Shown: positions 37,801 through 52,800 of the stretch, one piece after another
How the letters are laid out: the number at the start of each line of letters is the position of its first letter
How positions within the stretch are numbered: position 1 is the stretch's first letter
Source of the DNA: Apostichopus japonicus
Lineage: Eukaryota > Echinodermata > Holothuroidea > Aspidochirotida > Stichopodidae
Length of the DNA: 64,000 bases
NCBI RefSeq assembly: GCF_037975245.1
Contig: NC_092578.1
Coordinates: 17,925,821 to 17,989,820, forward strand
Reading direction: 5' to 3'
Program-made: the position numbers and the translations under genes
Notes under the pieces: model-generated
Database searches by the model: none
The model's input: the letters and a program-made list of their open reading frames with translations, nothing else
What the model was told of the DNA's origin: nothing

Positions 37801-40800
37801 AGTCTTAATAAATCAGGGAAGTACAAGGACAAGAAGTTACCCTGGCCACCATTTCAGCCTCTGAAGTCCATCCATAAGGAATATAAACCACTCAGGAAGA
37901 TTTTAAACTGCAGGGCATTGCATGGACTTCTGTATTCACTTCTCTATAAAGTATGTGTAATAATAAGTACAGAAAAATGGCTGTGCAAATATGAAGTAGT
38001 TGGTAACATCCAGGTGGGAGGTGTACGGTAGTTATTAGCCCAACAGGGCGTCAAGACTCTGAAACCTTATTATAGACTTGATTTATGGCCTAAACTATGC
38101 TGCGGAATTCACCATTTCACATCTAAGATTCTGATTTCTTTTCTTTGGTGGGGGGGGGCAGGGGGGTGACTCCCAGTTGTCCTACTTAAGAGTCCGCTTC
38201 CACAGCCCTCAGGCCACACCCTCTTCCTTTTGAAGAGGATCAAAGAGGATCTTCCGAGGGCCAGATCCACACCTGGATCTGGCCCCGGGTAACAAGGAGG
38301 AATGGGTAGTACATTATGTCAATATTCTTACAGTTCTCTAAAGAGGCTATTCCGGTTTGTTAAGAATGTTATCTGATAACCCCTCCCTTTAAAATTGCCA
38401 TGTATTCCATCTGCCCAGTTCAGCAGCAGGATAGCCAAAAGAGGGAGAAGGGGATGAGGAGGGGGGCAGGGAGAAGTTACTGCTAATGTTTGTCAAAATG
38501 AAATCTAGCCCCAAATTTGTTACAATGTAAATCCACAGTCTGCAAAACCCATGGAGCGAAACATTTGTGGAGGGGTTGCAAGATATTTCCAGACGTCGCA
38601 AAGTTTATTCACATCTTCCGTAGCTTTCCGATGTCCAAAGTCTCAACTGGCTTGCACGCATTTTGAGCATGGATTGCAAAGGGTGGGGATAGGGTGGGAA
38701 TAGGGTGGGGTCGTGGCTCAGTCCTAATGGAAGCTCCTGGGTCATCTGTCTAAATGTTTGCCAACTGCTGCTGTAACTGAACAATTTGTGATAATTAGGG
38801 TATCTAACTATTCTGCACGTGATGGACCCATCTCTGTTGATTTGTTTCGTCAGGCTGTGCACGGTTCTAACATGAGTGAGACGGCTGTGTATATGACGAT
38901 AGCATTGATCAACATGGCGCTGCAATGTGCACCAGGCGAAGAAGAAGACAGAACAGAGGTACATGGTATTGTCCTTCTTTTCACCCTCCTCCCCTCATTT
39001 TATTCTGTAATGTTCATCGTAATATAGGCAAGTCTTCTAATCAGTAGTTTCCATAGCAACAGTCTTTCATGCCTTTTATTATGTTGTCATTGGCATCTTA
39101 TCATTGCAATCTTATATCGATTTACATCCATGAATTAAAGTGAAATCTGATGTTTTTTCGCATTGTTTATGGTGAATGCCAATGATAATATTAACAATGG
39201 GGATGTTCTTTGTATGTATTTCCACATCCCATCCATTGGTGTTCCAACCCCTCCTTCTCTTCGGTTAAATTACTCCCTGAGTACCGTCATTGTGAAGAAA
39301 AATAATAAGTAACTTTATTGTGAAGTCACAATACTGTGTAAATTCGTCTATTCAACTAACTATAAGCCAAATACATATTTCAGTACAACCACTGTTAAGA
39401 GTATCTTGCTGGTTGTTTGGAAGCACGTTTGACGAAGTAAAGTTTACCCTTTTAAACCCTACATTTGCCAATGAAAACTTGAATAGTCAATTTAGATATA
39501 TATTTTTTTCCAGATTATATTTTTATTTTTTAAATTTTTTTTTCTTCTACGTATTGTAGTCAGCTACAGAAGAGCCAGTCGCAGATGCCAAGCCCGAGGG
39601 GTGGTTCAGACATAGTTCCATATTGAATAACCTCGCAACAGAAGTGAAAGCTGTGCGGTACCAAATCAATGCCAGGAAGGCCAATCCTTTTGAGAAAGAG
39701 AAGGTGAAATTATGAAAAAAACAAATTTCCTTTTTGACAAGTGCAGCTGGTCGAGTCCTATTCAAAATTTATACTTTGAATTTGTTTCATCAAATTTGAG
39801 GTATTTGATGATGTAGAAGAGCATCATCATCATCATTCTTTAAATAAAAAAAAGATCAATTTTTGTTTTTCTTTCCCCTCAACATGTGCAACTGTGCTGG
39901 CACAGTATCTTGTTTCAAATGTTTCAGTTCAAATTGCTTGGAATTTTGTTTGCATTTGGCAGTCAGCTTTCTGTTACCGGGGTAACAGAGCAAAGAAATT
40001 AATAGCAGAGAAGCAGTACAGCTTTTATCATATCTATCAGTTTAGGCTTCACTTTGACCATCCCATGAGTAGTTCAAAGATTCGCTGCTACTTTGCTCGT
40101 TGCGAGGGGATTTGAATAAGATTTACAAGATGCATTCAAGATGATTACTTAACATTTAGAGGTTTTTTTTAGCCAAAAAGTTTGTGTTGTAATGAAATGG
40201 AATGATTTGCCCGAGTTGGTCGTACTTTCAAGAACTGATGGGTTTAGAAGGGCCTATACCATGAATGCTTTAAGAATTGTTGTTCAGCTTGTAATTTTGC
40301 TGTCGTATGCTTTTTTTTTCTTACATAAGGTTCTTGATTGGAGCTGCCTGTCCCTCCTAATTTTTTTAAACCCTACCAACCGAAATGAAAAGAAAAGAAA
40401 CTTATCATTAAAGCAGATATCTAACTGGCACAAAACCTTTCTCCCTCTTTCTTATTCCGCTATCAGGACTCGCACAATCACGCCCCTCCCTCCGGGGACA
40501 CCAATCAGTTTCTGGTATCTCTAATGATGGACGGTCAGTGGGTAGAACTCCTCAACACCCAGGGGTCAAATGAAGCCACTGCGGATCCCAACGATGGTAA
40601 GCTTGGCTTTACAGGCTGTATTAGCAGTCGACTGAAAACTGAAAAGGAACTAAAATTATTGGTGCATTTTGTAGAGGGTCAGGAAAAGGAGACTGCAAAA
40701 AAAGGAATAAAAACCCAACTTTGATTCTTTTGTTTGTAATAATGAATTTAGTCCTTGTACCATCATGATATAACATTCCTCATTTTTCACAAAACTAAAA

Positions 40801-43800
40801 AGTTTGCAACCATCGTGTAACTGCCTATTATGTAAGGGCATGCTTTGAAAGGAAAGTAGAAGTCTTGCCGAGTTGATAACCTGAAGAATACTATTGTGAA
40901 AAACTAAAACTTCCGTGGACAATTTCAAAAACATTTAGTGTATAGGGGATCTCTGAGTCAACAGAAATCTCTAAAGTGCAGGACATAAATTAGTTTTCAA
41001 ATTTTGCGTAGTAGTTTGGAAGACTCTGAATTTTGTCCTGATAAAATACTATAATTCCTTAAAGGAAACAAAACTACTATCCATATTTGAAATATGTATA
41101 GCAATATGCTCATTTTGCTTCCCAATACTGAATAAACTATTATCCCCTGCGCTTAGTTTATCTTGGCCGATCTCGATGATCGAGTGCCGGTGTGATCTTT
41201 AATTTATGCGTCCTCTTTCCGTAGAGTGGGTGAACATCCTGACCAACATGATAGAAACAGCCGAGGCTGGCGCCGTGGAGGTCCCCATGGAAACAGAAGA
41301 CGTTGCCTCCGGAGAAGATCGGCCGCCAGAACTACTCAACTTAGATAAACAGAAAACCACCAAAGGTGGGGAATTGAATCAGATATTAGCCTTTATGAGA
41401 AAATAATGGAAAATAATGGAATTTAAAGAATCTTCTTGAGTTGGTATTTTGATCAATTCCTTGCACTATTTGTTACTTAAGTTCCGCTAACAATCAGAAG
41501 CTTGACCAGCCACGTTTTATGATTTGGTGTATTTAGTTGAAGTGTGGGGATTGAAAAAGTTTGACAAATTGTTTTCTGGTGTGCTCTCTGCATTTGATTA
41601 TTTATACCCATTTGAAGAGTGTCTCGGTGAGGAAATGTTGAGTTCATGAAAAGAGCAGTGAAGAGGACTTTTCAGTTTCAGAATAGACACCTTAGTTTAT
41701 GTTAGCAGTTGAACCTTCAGAGTTGTCTTTTCAGTAAAAGTTGAAGGTTTACAGTCTTGTATGAGGCTAATGCCTCCTCACATGACTTTACAACTTAACC
41801 CCTGGTCATTGGTAACTTGTCACACCCACACACCAAAGTGTGCACAATTCAATCAGTCTCTCCTGGGGCACCCCAGTGCACCACATCCACATGTCCCCCG
41901 GGGGACTTCCCATAGGGTGCTGCCACAAACCGGCGCACACAACTATATTTACAAGTTACCTCACAAGTCCTCATTTATACACCTGGGTGAAGAGAGGCAA
42001 TGGAGATAAAGCGCCTTGCCCAAGGACACAACGCAATGATCTGGCCAGTGCCTTAACCACTTGACCACAACGCTCTCACTAAAGGGTTAACCTTTAGGGT
42101 TAACCTAAAGTGTTAACCATAGTTGTATGTGGGGGTGGGTGGGGAGGGGCACCCTAGCTGGTGGAAATGAGGTGCTGTAGGTGAGCTTTTGGAGCTTTCA
42201 AAACCGTAACAACTTGTGGTCTTCTATTTACTACTGACTTTTATGAAGATTCCTTTTTGCCTAGCTGCCAGGTCAAGTCTTCTTGATACATTCAATGAGT
42301 GTTTTTCTTTTACAAGCATTTTTTTTTCCCCCATTCCTCTTTTCTACTAGCTGATTCTGAAGGAAATATCAATGCCAAGCGTCAGAGGAAAGAGACTCCA
42401 CCGCCCGAATTTGTCACGAAACCCTTGAACGAGAGCATGATCAGTTTGCTGGTTAAACTGTACGCTAAACTCTCCAACAAAGAAGTGGCGTATCTGTCAC
42501 CGGACTTACGAGAGGTCGACAGCGCTCCTAGAGAGGTCGGTTTTTTGTAATTTGTTTGGAGCATTATTTTCTACGTGCCAGCATATCAGAGAGTGTAGTG
42601 ATGGGGGGAGTGAAAGCACAGGAAAAGGGGTGGGGGAGTTGGGTGGGTGGGGTGAGGGTAAGGCCTTATGAGAATGTGATATTTCAGCTATGGTATAGCA
42701 CAGTGTACTAGACACTGTTTATATTTAGTGTTAAGTTGCCTGATTAAACTCTAAAATCCACAAGATCTGAACAGCCAGAAACCTGAGTGTACTGTTCCAC
42801 ATAATTTAACTGAATAATGCAAAATATATTGAGTTCTAATAATTTCAGTTCCATCAATTTCCATGTGCTTCATTTCTTTTTCTGCATTTAATTTAGGTTC
42901 TTCACGGGCAAGGTCCAGACTACATCAAGAATGTTCTAGACAAGGCTTTCGCTGCAAGTCCTGTTTGTCGTGAAGTCATCAAAGCTATTTGTAAGAGAAA
43001 TTCAGCTGCTGGTGGGGACCAGGCCGGGAGTCGTGAGGGGTCACCAGAGGCTCATGAGATCAGGTAGATCCCATTCTTTAGAACTTTTATATCATCTTGC
43101 CGTGTTTGGTATTTAACCTTCAAGTCATTTGTCATAGCTGATTCATTCCAGAACTTTCTACTGCCTTTTGGAGCTCTGCAGATTTTCTTGAGTCGGTGTT
43201 TAGCCCCATTTAATTTTTAAGTACAAGGAGACAGGGTAATAATATAGCAATGTTTGAGGAACGGGTCAGTGTTTTCACAAGGAGAGGCAATATGCTTTCT
43301 TACGAACAGTTCTGATGGATCCACATGTAGGCAGTCTGAACAGAATGAAAGCTTTACCTGCATCTACACCTGTTTTGTGAATATATCTGATCATTGCACA
43401 TGTGGATGTTCCCATTAGAATGAAACATGTACAGAATACATATGTCTGGGAAATTGTAAACTATTTAACACTTTGCAATTTAGTTGTATCTTTAGCAAGT
43501 TAGGTCCACATATAGATTATATAATCAAAATTTCTATAATTGGATTTCATCAAACTACAAATATAATGTACCATGCACAAGTCTTGTTACCAGTTGTACA
43601 GCTTCCTTGTAACGTTTGATGTCTGTACCATGACTGTATCATTGTTTTCAACAAATTATTTGAATGATTATGCCAGTGAAAGGCAGCCCATGTTTATGGT
43701 CTTAGTTTCACCAGGTATCAGTTTAATCCTCATCCTGATCTATTTCTCTCTCCCCCCCTCCGTACCCCCCTTCATCCCCCGCCCTCCCACCACTTGATAA

Positions 43801-46800
43801 ACAGGAAGAAAAGGTCGATGGAGGCCAAGCGGAGAATGATAGCCAAGTTAGCTCAACAACAGAAGCAGTTTCTAGAGAGTGCCTTTAGTGAAGGTAAACC
43901 ATTTTTAAAATAATGTTATTAGTTTGTAATGGAGTGATAGAAACTGTCTAGTTTAATAAAAAAGCTTTCCTACAGTTTTCTCGTGGTCTTTGTTCAAGGC
44001 AGAAACTACTGTTTCCTTTGACTTTCATGAATAACCCGTAGTGCCACTTACACACCCCTAAAGGCATTCACAATTTTTGCAGGAATATTAGAAGGTGTTC
44101 TTGATTCTGTTTGTATAAATTGTGAAACAGAAAAGAAAAAACAAGGAAGGGTTTACATACAAATCCAGACAAGAATGATACAGAATTAAAGGGTGTGAAG
44201 ACTCTCGAACAAAGAAACGTCTCATGCCTGTCATCTGACCTAGTTTCGAATGAGGTGTAACAGAAGTGTTAGACACCACCATCGATCCCAGAAAATACAC
44301 GCACAGCTTGCTACCGTTGGTATATAGACACTAGTGTACAGTCAGTACATACAGCTGCGGTCAATACCCACAGCACAGTGTACATAGCAGCAATGGACAT
44401 CTCAGTTCTAGATAAAAGATAACAAGGTATCACGTTTCATTACTGTCTGCATATTGTAGTGACAAGAAGAAAACTTCATTTGCAAGCAACGGAAAGTTAA
44501 CTTTTTCAGAACGCGGCACACGGTTTGGGGCGAGTCTTCAATGCCTTTAAAACCGTGCTGTTCATGATTTGAACTTGTCAGCTAGACGTACCATTCACTT
44601 GCAATATCCCTTTGCGTCTCAATTTCAAGAGATTAAACTCGAGCAATAGTTGGTTGAATGTAACCTAGTCGTGACTTGTTTAAATATTCTTTACTCCAGT
44701 AAGTGGATCACAGTGGTTAGTCTGTGATGTCACCATGGTAAATGTACATCAAAAAGTTTTTCTATTCTTTTGTATAAACATCTTGTTTATCTGTCCTTGA
44801 AGTATGATACACTTGGAATGTCTGTTTATAGCTAAAGTGTTTTTTTTAGAATTTCATCAAAATGCAACTTTTTATTAGAGTTGAACATTGTCTCAGGGGC
44901 CCAAAAAGGTTATGGAGGTTAGTTAGTTAACCAGTTATATCTAGAAGTGAGCCATTATTTGACTTTAAAAGAGTATAGTTTTCTAGCATATTTGTTGCCG
45001 ATAGACCGATGGCCGTTATAAATGTGAAATAATTTGAATAACTCTCCCCAGGAATGGAAAGCATGATGGAAATGGACGGAGCTGCTTCTCGGGCGGAGGA
45101 GGAATTACCAGAGTACGAGTGCGTCATCTGTAGCCAGGTGGAACCCAGCACGGAAGATAATCCTTACGGAATGTGTGTACTCCTACAGACCACTAAAGGT
45201 CGGTGCCATGCTGTTATGTAATGGAAGGGCTGGGAGAGAGATTATAGTATAAGTGGGAACATGCATTGATTTGATAAGGGTGATGAAATGGTGGCTTGGG
45301 AATGGTATTGTGACTGTGTGTCAAGAGAATAGAGGGGGTGTGGGGGGGAAGGGTCTTATCCTGTGTGTGAGCGTTGTTTTCATTTCAATAACATTATTAG
45401 TTCTCAAAGAGATTATTATTATTGTTTTTGGTAAGTGTTGGTTGGTTATATGCCTAGCCAATATGGTTAACACATACTGGTGAGGAGATTAACCAGCCAT
45501 AGATGATGGAGCCATATGAGAAGAAATTATATTAATTTGAGTCAACGATGGATGAAATTGGGGAAAAGAGAAGGGTTGGGCCTCATAAAACCCAGCACGA
45601 AACAGTCGGGGGTTGCAAAGAACTTTTTGTCTCGTTGTTGGTGGTTCGGATGCCAGTAGAGTCAAGTGGTTTATGTTCTGGAAAGTTTTCTACAATATGA
45701 AACAAATATTTAAAAGAATAATTAAATGGAACCACAAAATGGCTCATTTTTGAGAATAATTTTAACTGGTGAATGCTCTGCAGAATAGGCACATTGGGTA
45801 TGCAAGTACAAATATGTACAAGGCAGGTTTCTTATGTACAGGAATCATCATATTTGATAAGAGACCAATTTCAAAGCCTTCAATGCCACTATGCCAAATT
45901 TGAGCACCTCTACAATAAACATTTTGAAATTATTTGCTGATGTTTTTTTGCGATAGCATCCTTCAAGTCATCAACTAGGCAAGAGTTTTGTTTTACTTTC
46001 AAACGTGCCCTAACATAATAGGCAGTTAATACTCGTAGCTATGTGAAATTTATCAATTTATTGTTCCACATTGCCAAAAAGACCAACAGCAATTTGTGAA
46101 TACTGAAAGGGTCTTATACTATAACATAAGACTGGATAACTTCGAGGAATTTCCATGGGGTAAATCTCTCATCTAGTAAAGAATTTCTTAGATTGATTTT
46201 TTTTTCTCCATTCTTTTTCCTGTTTATCCTTGTAAGCATAAATTTTTCATCTTAAGAGCAAGCGTATTTGACCTCTAACCTTTCTCATTTTCTTATAATT
46301 GTTTTCTCAGACTGTAAAATTATTTATTTCATCTTCATTTTGGGGTCCTCAGCTTTTGGTCCAAAACGGAAAACAGAGCACAGGAAAACCTTTCTTTTCA
46401 TTTTTGTATTTGTTTGTTTATGTTTCATAATATCTGGTTGTTTTCTTTCATTCTTTGTGTATAAATCATTAGTTCTCGGCCACCGAAGTCAAAGCGATGA
46501 ACCGGAGACGTTACCACTGACTGAAGATCAAAAGTTACACTCGAACAAGATGAAATGTTACCAGCTGGAAGCAAGTAGATGGGCCGATGCTACGGCGAGA
46601 TTTGAAAAGGTATCTCAGGCCGAGACAATTTGTATACACAGCATATTTCAAAGATAAAATCAATAAATATGCCCTCATGAAAACTGTGTTGATCACGGTG
46701 CACAGGATGGTTTGATGAAGCATAAAGATGTGGAATATTGAAATTTATTTTATATATTTTGCATGAGTGTATTGTGCAGAAAGCCGTGAAGAGACATCAG

Positions 46801-49800
46801 TTTTTGTCTGTTGTGCTCACTTTGAATTGCTCATAATTTATAGGTCTTTCTTCAGAATCTATGACAGTCTACCTTTTTGTGGTTTCTATCGAAAAAAGAT
46901 TTTTAATTTTTTTATCTCGTACAGTCATCTTGTCTGTCCAGCTTTTCTTTCAACTGGGAAGCGGGAATTCACATCCAGACCTGCGGCCATTACGTTCACA
47001 TCAAGTGTTTAAAATCTTTCACGGAATCGATAGGGGTAAGTCAGTGATTGTAACTCTCAGAAGCCGCGGCTCCTTGATTTCATTTATTTGTTCCGGACAG
47101 TGAAACTCTTTAATTGTCTGGCATGTGAACATATTTTTCATGAGATTATTTATCAGAAAATATGAAACGATGAGTCGACATTGGTTGAGTTTAATTTTTT
47201 TTTATATCTATATATGCTAGTTCCTGATTGCATTCATGTCCCACACCTGGAGAAACCAGATCGTAATTAGTAATATAATGCAAATTTTCAGATCATATTA
47301 TAAGCAAAATTGTTTCTTTTTTCTCTTTACTTACATTTCTATCATGGTTTGAATCACCACATACTTTGACATGCTAATGTTGCAACTGCGCTTCCTTTGA
47401 ACAATTTTACCAGAAAGGTTCCTTCACTTTGTACAGTGAAATGTGCTTCAGTTTTGCATAAATATTGGATATGAGGACATTTATATATTTTTGTACGCTC
47501 TAATATTTTGAAGGTACATTTTATAATTTGTTCATCTTTATATTTTATAGGAACGTTTTCATATCTATGTATATTATTATACATCTTATATGTTGTTTAC
47601 AATTTTTAATGTTTTGAGCTCTTGTTATCAACCAATTTGATGTTTGTATTTTTATATGATTGGCTGAATAAATATCTATCTATCTATAAATTGCAGATAA
47701 TATAATAAGCACCAAAGACATGCACGACATCTTTGTTGAGCAGCTTTTGGTAATGATAACGTTGTTTATATTTTTTGATCTATTTATTTGTTTTTGTTTT
47801 TAGTAACATTGTTGATTTCACATGTGTTTTCTTGTCTGTTGTTACACTTGTGTGATACAATATGTTATTGTTGATGTTTATGAAGTCCTTCCAAATATTT
47901 TCATCTTTTGCCTTCTTTTTTTTTTCTTCTCGTTTTCATAGGCTCATGACTTACAAGCCAGACACCTTCAGGTGAATGCTGGAGAATACGAGTGTCCAAT
48001 CTGCAGACAACTTGCCAACACCATACTGCCATGCTCGTTGCCAAGGCAACCTACATCAATGGCCAAATATACATGTAGCAATTTAGCTAAATTATCATTG
48101 CAAATATCCAAGAGGCTGGGCAGTGCAACCAGGCAGTTGAATTTGGTGAGCATTTCCGATCATGAAGTTTTTTTGAAAAAAGAAATATCTGGTGAACTTT
48201 TATGATTTTATTTTGGATTATCAACTAAATAAATTTCTGATTTTCCTTTGGAATTAAGTTCCCTGTAGTTTTTTTTGCCATCTATTTACAAACTTGTGTT
48301 TGCAAGATAGCATACAGTCATTGAGCATCTGACCTTAGTATGTATGTATGGACTTAAGGTTTTATTTTTCTACATTAATGAAGATAGTTCGAGAAGAATG
48401 TTTGAATGTGAAGGTTTGGAACACTTCTTGCTACCCGCAATCAAATTTCTCGCTCTGCATAAACACAAGATATTTCAAATTTCTTGTCACAAAACTGGTC
48501 TTTAGACATTGTTCAAATGTATTCCGATACGATGCAGGGCAAATAGGCTTTGCCGATTTTTCCTGGCAGAGCCCCGGTGAAGGTTTGAAGTGAATATGTA
48601 ATAGTAATATGCAAACCTATTCTACCAATATATATTCACTTTTCAGTCTCTGGTATTGAACCAGCATATCTGGTACATCAAACTAAGATGCAGTGAAGTC
48701 AATATCATCTCCATAGATCGTATCTTTGTGTCTTTCATCGCATCCATTGAAATTTCTCATTTTAGGGGAAAAATGAGTTTGAGATGGGCGTTTTCAAATT
48801 TACCGAAGACGTGTTTCGCCAACTCACCATGGAGCTGAGGAAAGCAGCTAGGGCGGATGCCGGAGGCCCATTTGCCTACTTTTGTTCGTTAGCTAGGTAT
48901 GTGACTATATGTGGTGTCAGGTCTGTTCTCTAGTTGGGGGCGGGAGGGGAGGGGGGGTCGGTAGATGGGATGGATTGTGTGTTATGTCTCGAGTTGGCAG
49001 GAGGGGGGTGTGGGACAGCTAGGATATAACCACGGGAAATTATTTATCTAGTAAAAATGCATAAAAAATTCTATGCATAATTGTCACAACATGACATAAA
49101 TCTGTGGATGTGTTTCAGTTTACATGCAGATTGCTATTACAGTATTTGTCTTAGTTGATGAGAAAAAATGGTACAGTGAATTCTGAAACTACTATGCACA
49201 CATGAGCACTAGAATTATTTGCTGAATTTAGCAGATAAAAGGGTCCTTGTTGAACCTTTTCAGGTCGTTTTATATTATAACAGGACTGATATATTCCTAT
49301 CTGTATTTTTACATATCTTTCTATCTTATTCATGTTATAGCTGCCTCATCTCTCTGCTGCGTTTAATCTCTCCATTTATTTTTCCCCTCTCATCTTCCAA
49401 GATATCATGCGTCTTAAAATATAGATATCTTTCTTTTTTTTAAAACCAAAGGACAAACATTGAGCTGTACCTGGTAAAACGAGGCGGAACTTTGTGTCGA
49501 ACTAAGCCAGATAAATCCGCAGACAGAGAACCCTTCCTAGGTAAGTCTTCCGTCCTGGAGTTAAGGCTGTTATTTTAATAAGTAAAGGAGCCATATGTGC
49601 ATGTGGGAGAAGTATATTACTATATTGCTTTTATAGCTGGGTGTATTACTGTTGAACATTTATAGCTGGGAATATAACTGTTGAGCATTTATAGCTGGGT
49701 ATATTACTGTTTAGCATTTATAGCTGGGTGTATTACTGTTGAGCATTTATAGCTGGGTATATTACTGTTGAGCATTTATAGCTGGGTATATTACTGTTGA

Positions 49801-52800
49801 GCATTTATAGCTGGGTATATTACTGTTTAGCATTTATAGCTGGGTATACTACTGTTGAGCATTTATAGCTAAGTGTATTACTGTTGAGCATGTTTAGCTG
49901 CGTGTATTACTGTTGAGCATTTATAGCTGGGTATATTACTGTTGAGCATTTATAGCTGGGTATATTACTGTTGAGCATTTATAGCTGGGTATATTACTTT
50001 TGAGCATTTATAGCTGGGTATATTACTGTTGAGTATTTATAGCTGGGTATATAACTGTTGAGCACTTATAGCTGGGTATATTACTGTTTAGCATTTATAG
50101 CTGGGTATACTACTGTTGAGCATTTATAGCTGGATATATTACTGTTGAGCATTTATAGCTGGATATATTACTGTTAGCACATAGCTGAGTATATTACTTT
50201 TTATCATCTGGGTATATTACAGTTTTAATCGTGTTCTGCAGCTACATATTAGTCAAGATGCTTATGGTTCTCAAACTCGTCATTTTCTTAATCCAGGTCT
50301 CCTTCTTGAAATATTCAGCTATTATTTGGATAAAGGTCCAAAGATACCTCTTCATAATACCTGGCAGAAAATCACAGGTCAATATAAACCATCCAAGTAA
50401 GTTTTTTTTTCTTTCCTTGATCGGTAAAGGTACACCCCCATCTCCACCTCGCCCCCATTTTGATTTGATTTAATTATGTAAATTTTAAGTTATATTTTGT
50501 CAAAATGCTGAAACTTGCAGACAAAGCTTATGTATGGTTAGAATTTTTCTGTGACCCTACGAAGAATAAAATTGTAACGTTCGGATCAATCAAAGCAAAA
50601 GAGAACCTTTTCAAATTTCTTTGAACGTGAACCTCGGCACGTTTCTATTCTGGCATTTCATCGTAAAATATTTGCGCTTTGATTTCTGCTGTGGTTCAAA
50701 TGATTGGAAAATCATGCTTGCTTACTTGGTTGGTTAGGTTTCTATTCCTCTGCTCTCTACTAGATCCGATCCCGAAGGGACCGTTCCGGTCCTGGTCCAA
50801 GACCCCATCACTCTCCTGTTCCTGCTGGTGTACCATCTTCCGCAGCCGATAACAAACGGTGAGTGTTTGCTGCCCTCGGTCGCTACGGTGAAGCAGTTTT
50901 ACTGACTCTCATTTGGTGGGTGAACATGAACACGAAGTGTGCATGAGAACTAAAATACACTGCTAGTGGGCAGTGTAGTGAACATGACTATTTGTTCAAA
51001 ACTTTTATAAAAGGTTGTTTTCTTTATTTTTTTACTGATAACGTTTTCTCCTTAACCTTCTAGATCACCTTCGGTGTGTCATCCTCGCTCTCTACAACCT
51101 TGTTCACGTACAAGCACTGACACGAATCGCCTGCAAGATGTCAGCCTCAGATAAGCATTCCTATCTGATACCAGCGGTAAGTTTTCGACCAGAATTTGTA
51201 TCATTTTCGTCTCCATCGACAAGAATCGCCTGCATTCATGAACCATAAAGTCGTCATAAAACCCATCGCCAACAAATATTGTACGTTTAAATTAGTCTTA
51301 TCACAGTCATGAGCTTTTTCCGCAAATTCGCGGAATATCTGTGATTTCTTTTCTACCTTGGGGACAAAAACTTATTATCCTAACACACTGTAGCATACGC
51401 AAACTGGAGCCTATACCGCAATTTTTGCAAAGTTCCGTGATTTTTTTTACCCCAGGCTCATCCCTGTTATCAGTAAACATTTCTTAACATTTCAATTCTG
51501 GATAGACACTTGCAGAAAGACAACATTCACTGGAAAACAATTTGCAGGATCAATATTTAAAAGTACCTTTTCAATTCAAGTTGAAATTTTGTTTTGGATT
51601 ATGCAATTTTATGCGTTGTCAGTGAGTAACCACTGCTTTTGTATCCAATGCATTGATATTTTTTGCTGAATGGGCAAGTTTCTAATTTTACAAAATTGTC
51701 AGTTAATTTTATTCTCTAGTCTGCAAGTTTTAATATATATACATATATTTTTTAAATCCAAACAGGAAACTTCTAGGCAGTCTGAAATGTCTGTTCTTTT
51801 GGGCCACATTATTCAACACTTGACTCACCTTAGACAGGGCTGGTTATACGTCGACATTTTCGGCAATGAAGAGGTGAGCAAAGACGCCAAAACTGAATGT
51901 ACGGCGACTATAACCATCAGTGTGTCTTTGGTGCTGCTATGCAGGCAGGCTGTCAGACCGATATATATGATTTAGGATCTATATAACAGAACCTAATTCC
52001 TAGATTTGACGGGAACTTTACGTTGATACATATATAGGCTGTCTGCTCTGAGATGAGTAGATGAAATCTTTTGACAGGGCTCTTGCATGAGATTTACTTC
52101 AAATGATTGGCATGCAGTGAAAGTTGACTTCATCGTCTAGCCTACGCTAGTTTCATACCCAACGTAGCAAGACTCGGATAGGATTGTCTCGTCATAATTC
52201 GCGTGTTCCATCATAGAAGCATTTTATGTCCTTTTTGGACCGATTTGAAAGCTTGTAAATAATATTAGGAAGGAAGGAAGGTACAGTGGGTTACAGTATT
52301 TCAAGAGAAATTATGATAAATTAAGATGAATCTGTTGGTTATGGCATTATTAAACAATGTACCTGCTTCCTCAATATCACGAATGCCAATTGGTAGTGTT
52401 CACTTTTTTTTAAATTTATTTTCTTAAATTTTAAAACTATATGAACTGCCAAATTTCTATCTTTGAATACGTATAATCATTTTGTCCGTAGTCTTGCATG
52501 ACCGTTTGGTCTCCACTGGCTATCGAGAATTATCTGAGCCAAGAGTGCTTGCCGTTCCTGAGGGTCGCTGCAATACTGCAAAATGTCATGTTTGATGTGA
52601 GGTTACCGGAAATTGAGGTAAATTGATTCCCTTTTGGGCAAAGCTTCCTGGGGGAGGGGGAGGGAGGGGGAGTCTAATGGTGTTAAATGTGATCGGAGGG
52701 TGCTTCTCTTGTTTATATGAAGTTGAAAGAACATGTTTTTTTTGTCAAGTCGTTAGAATGTATAAAATAACGGATTAAGATTTTGGCCTGCACTGAGTAG

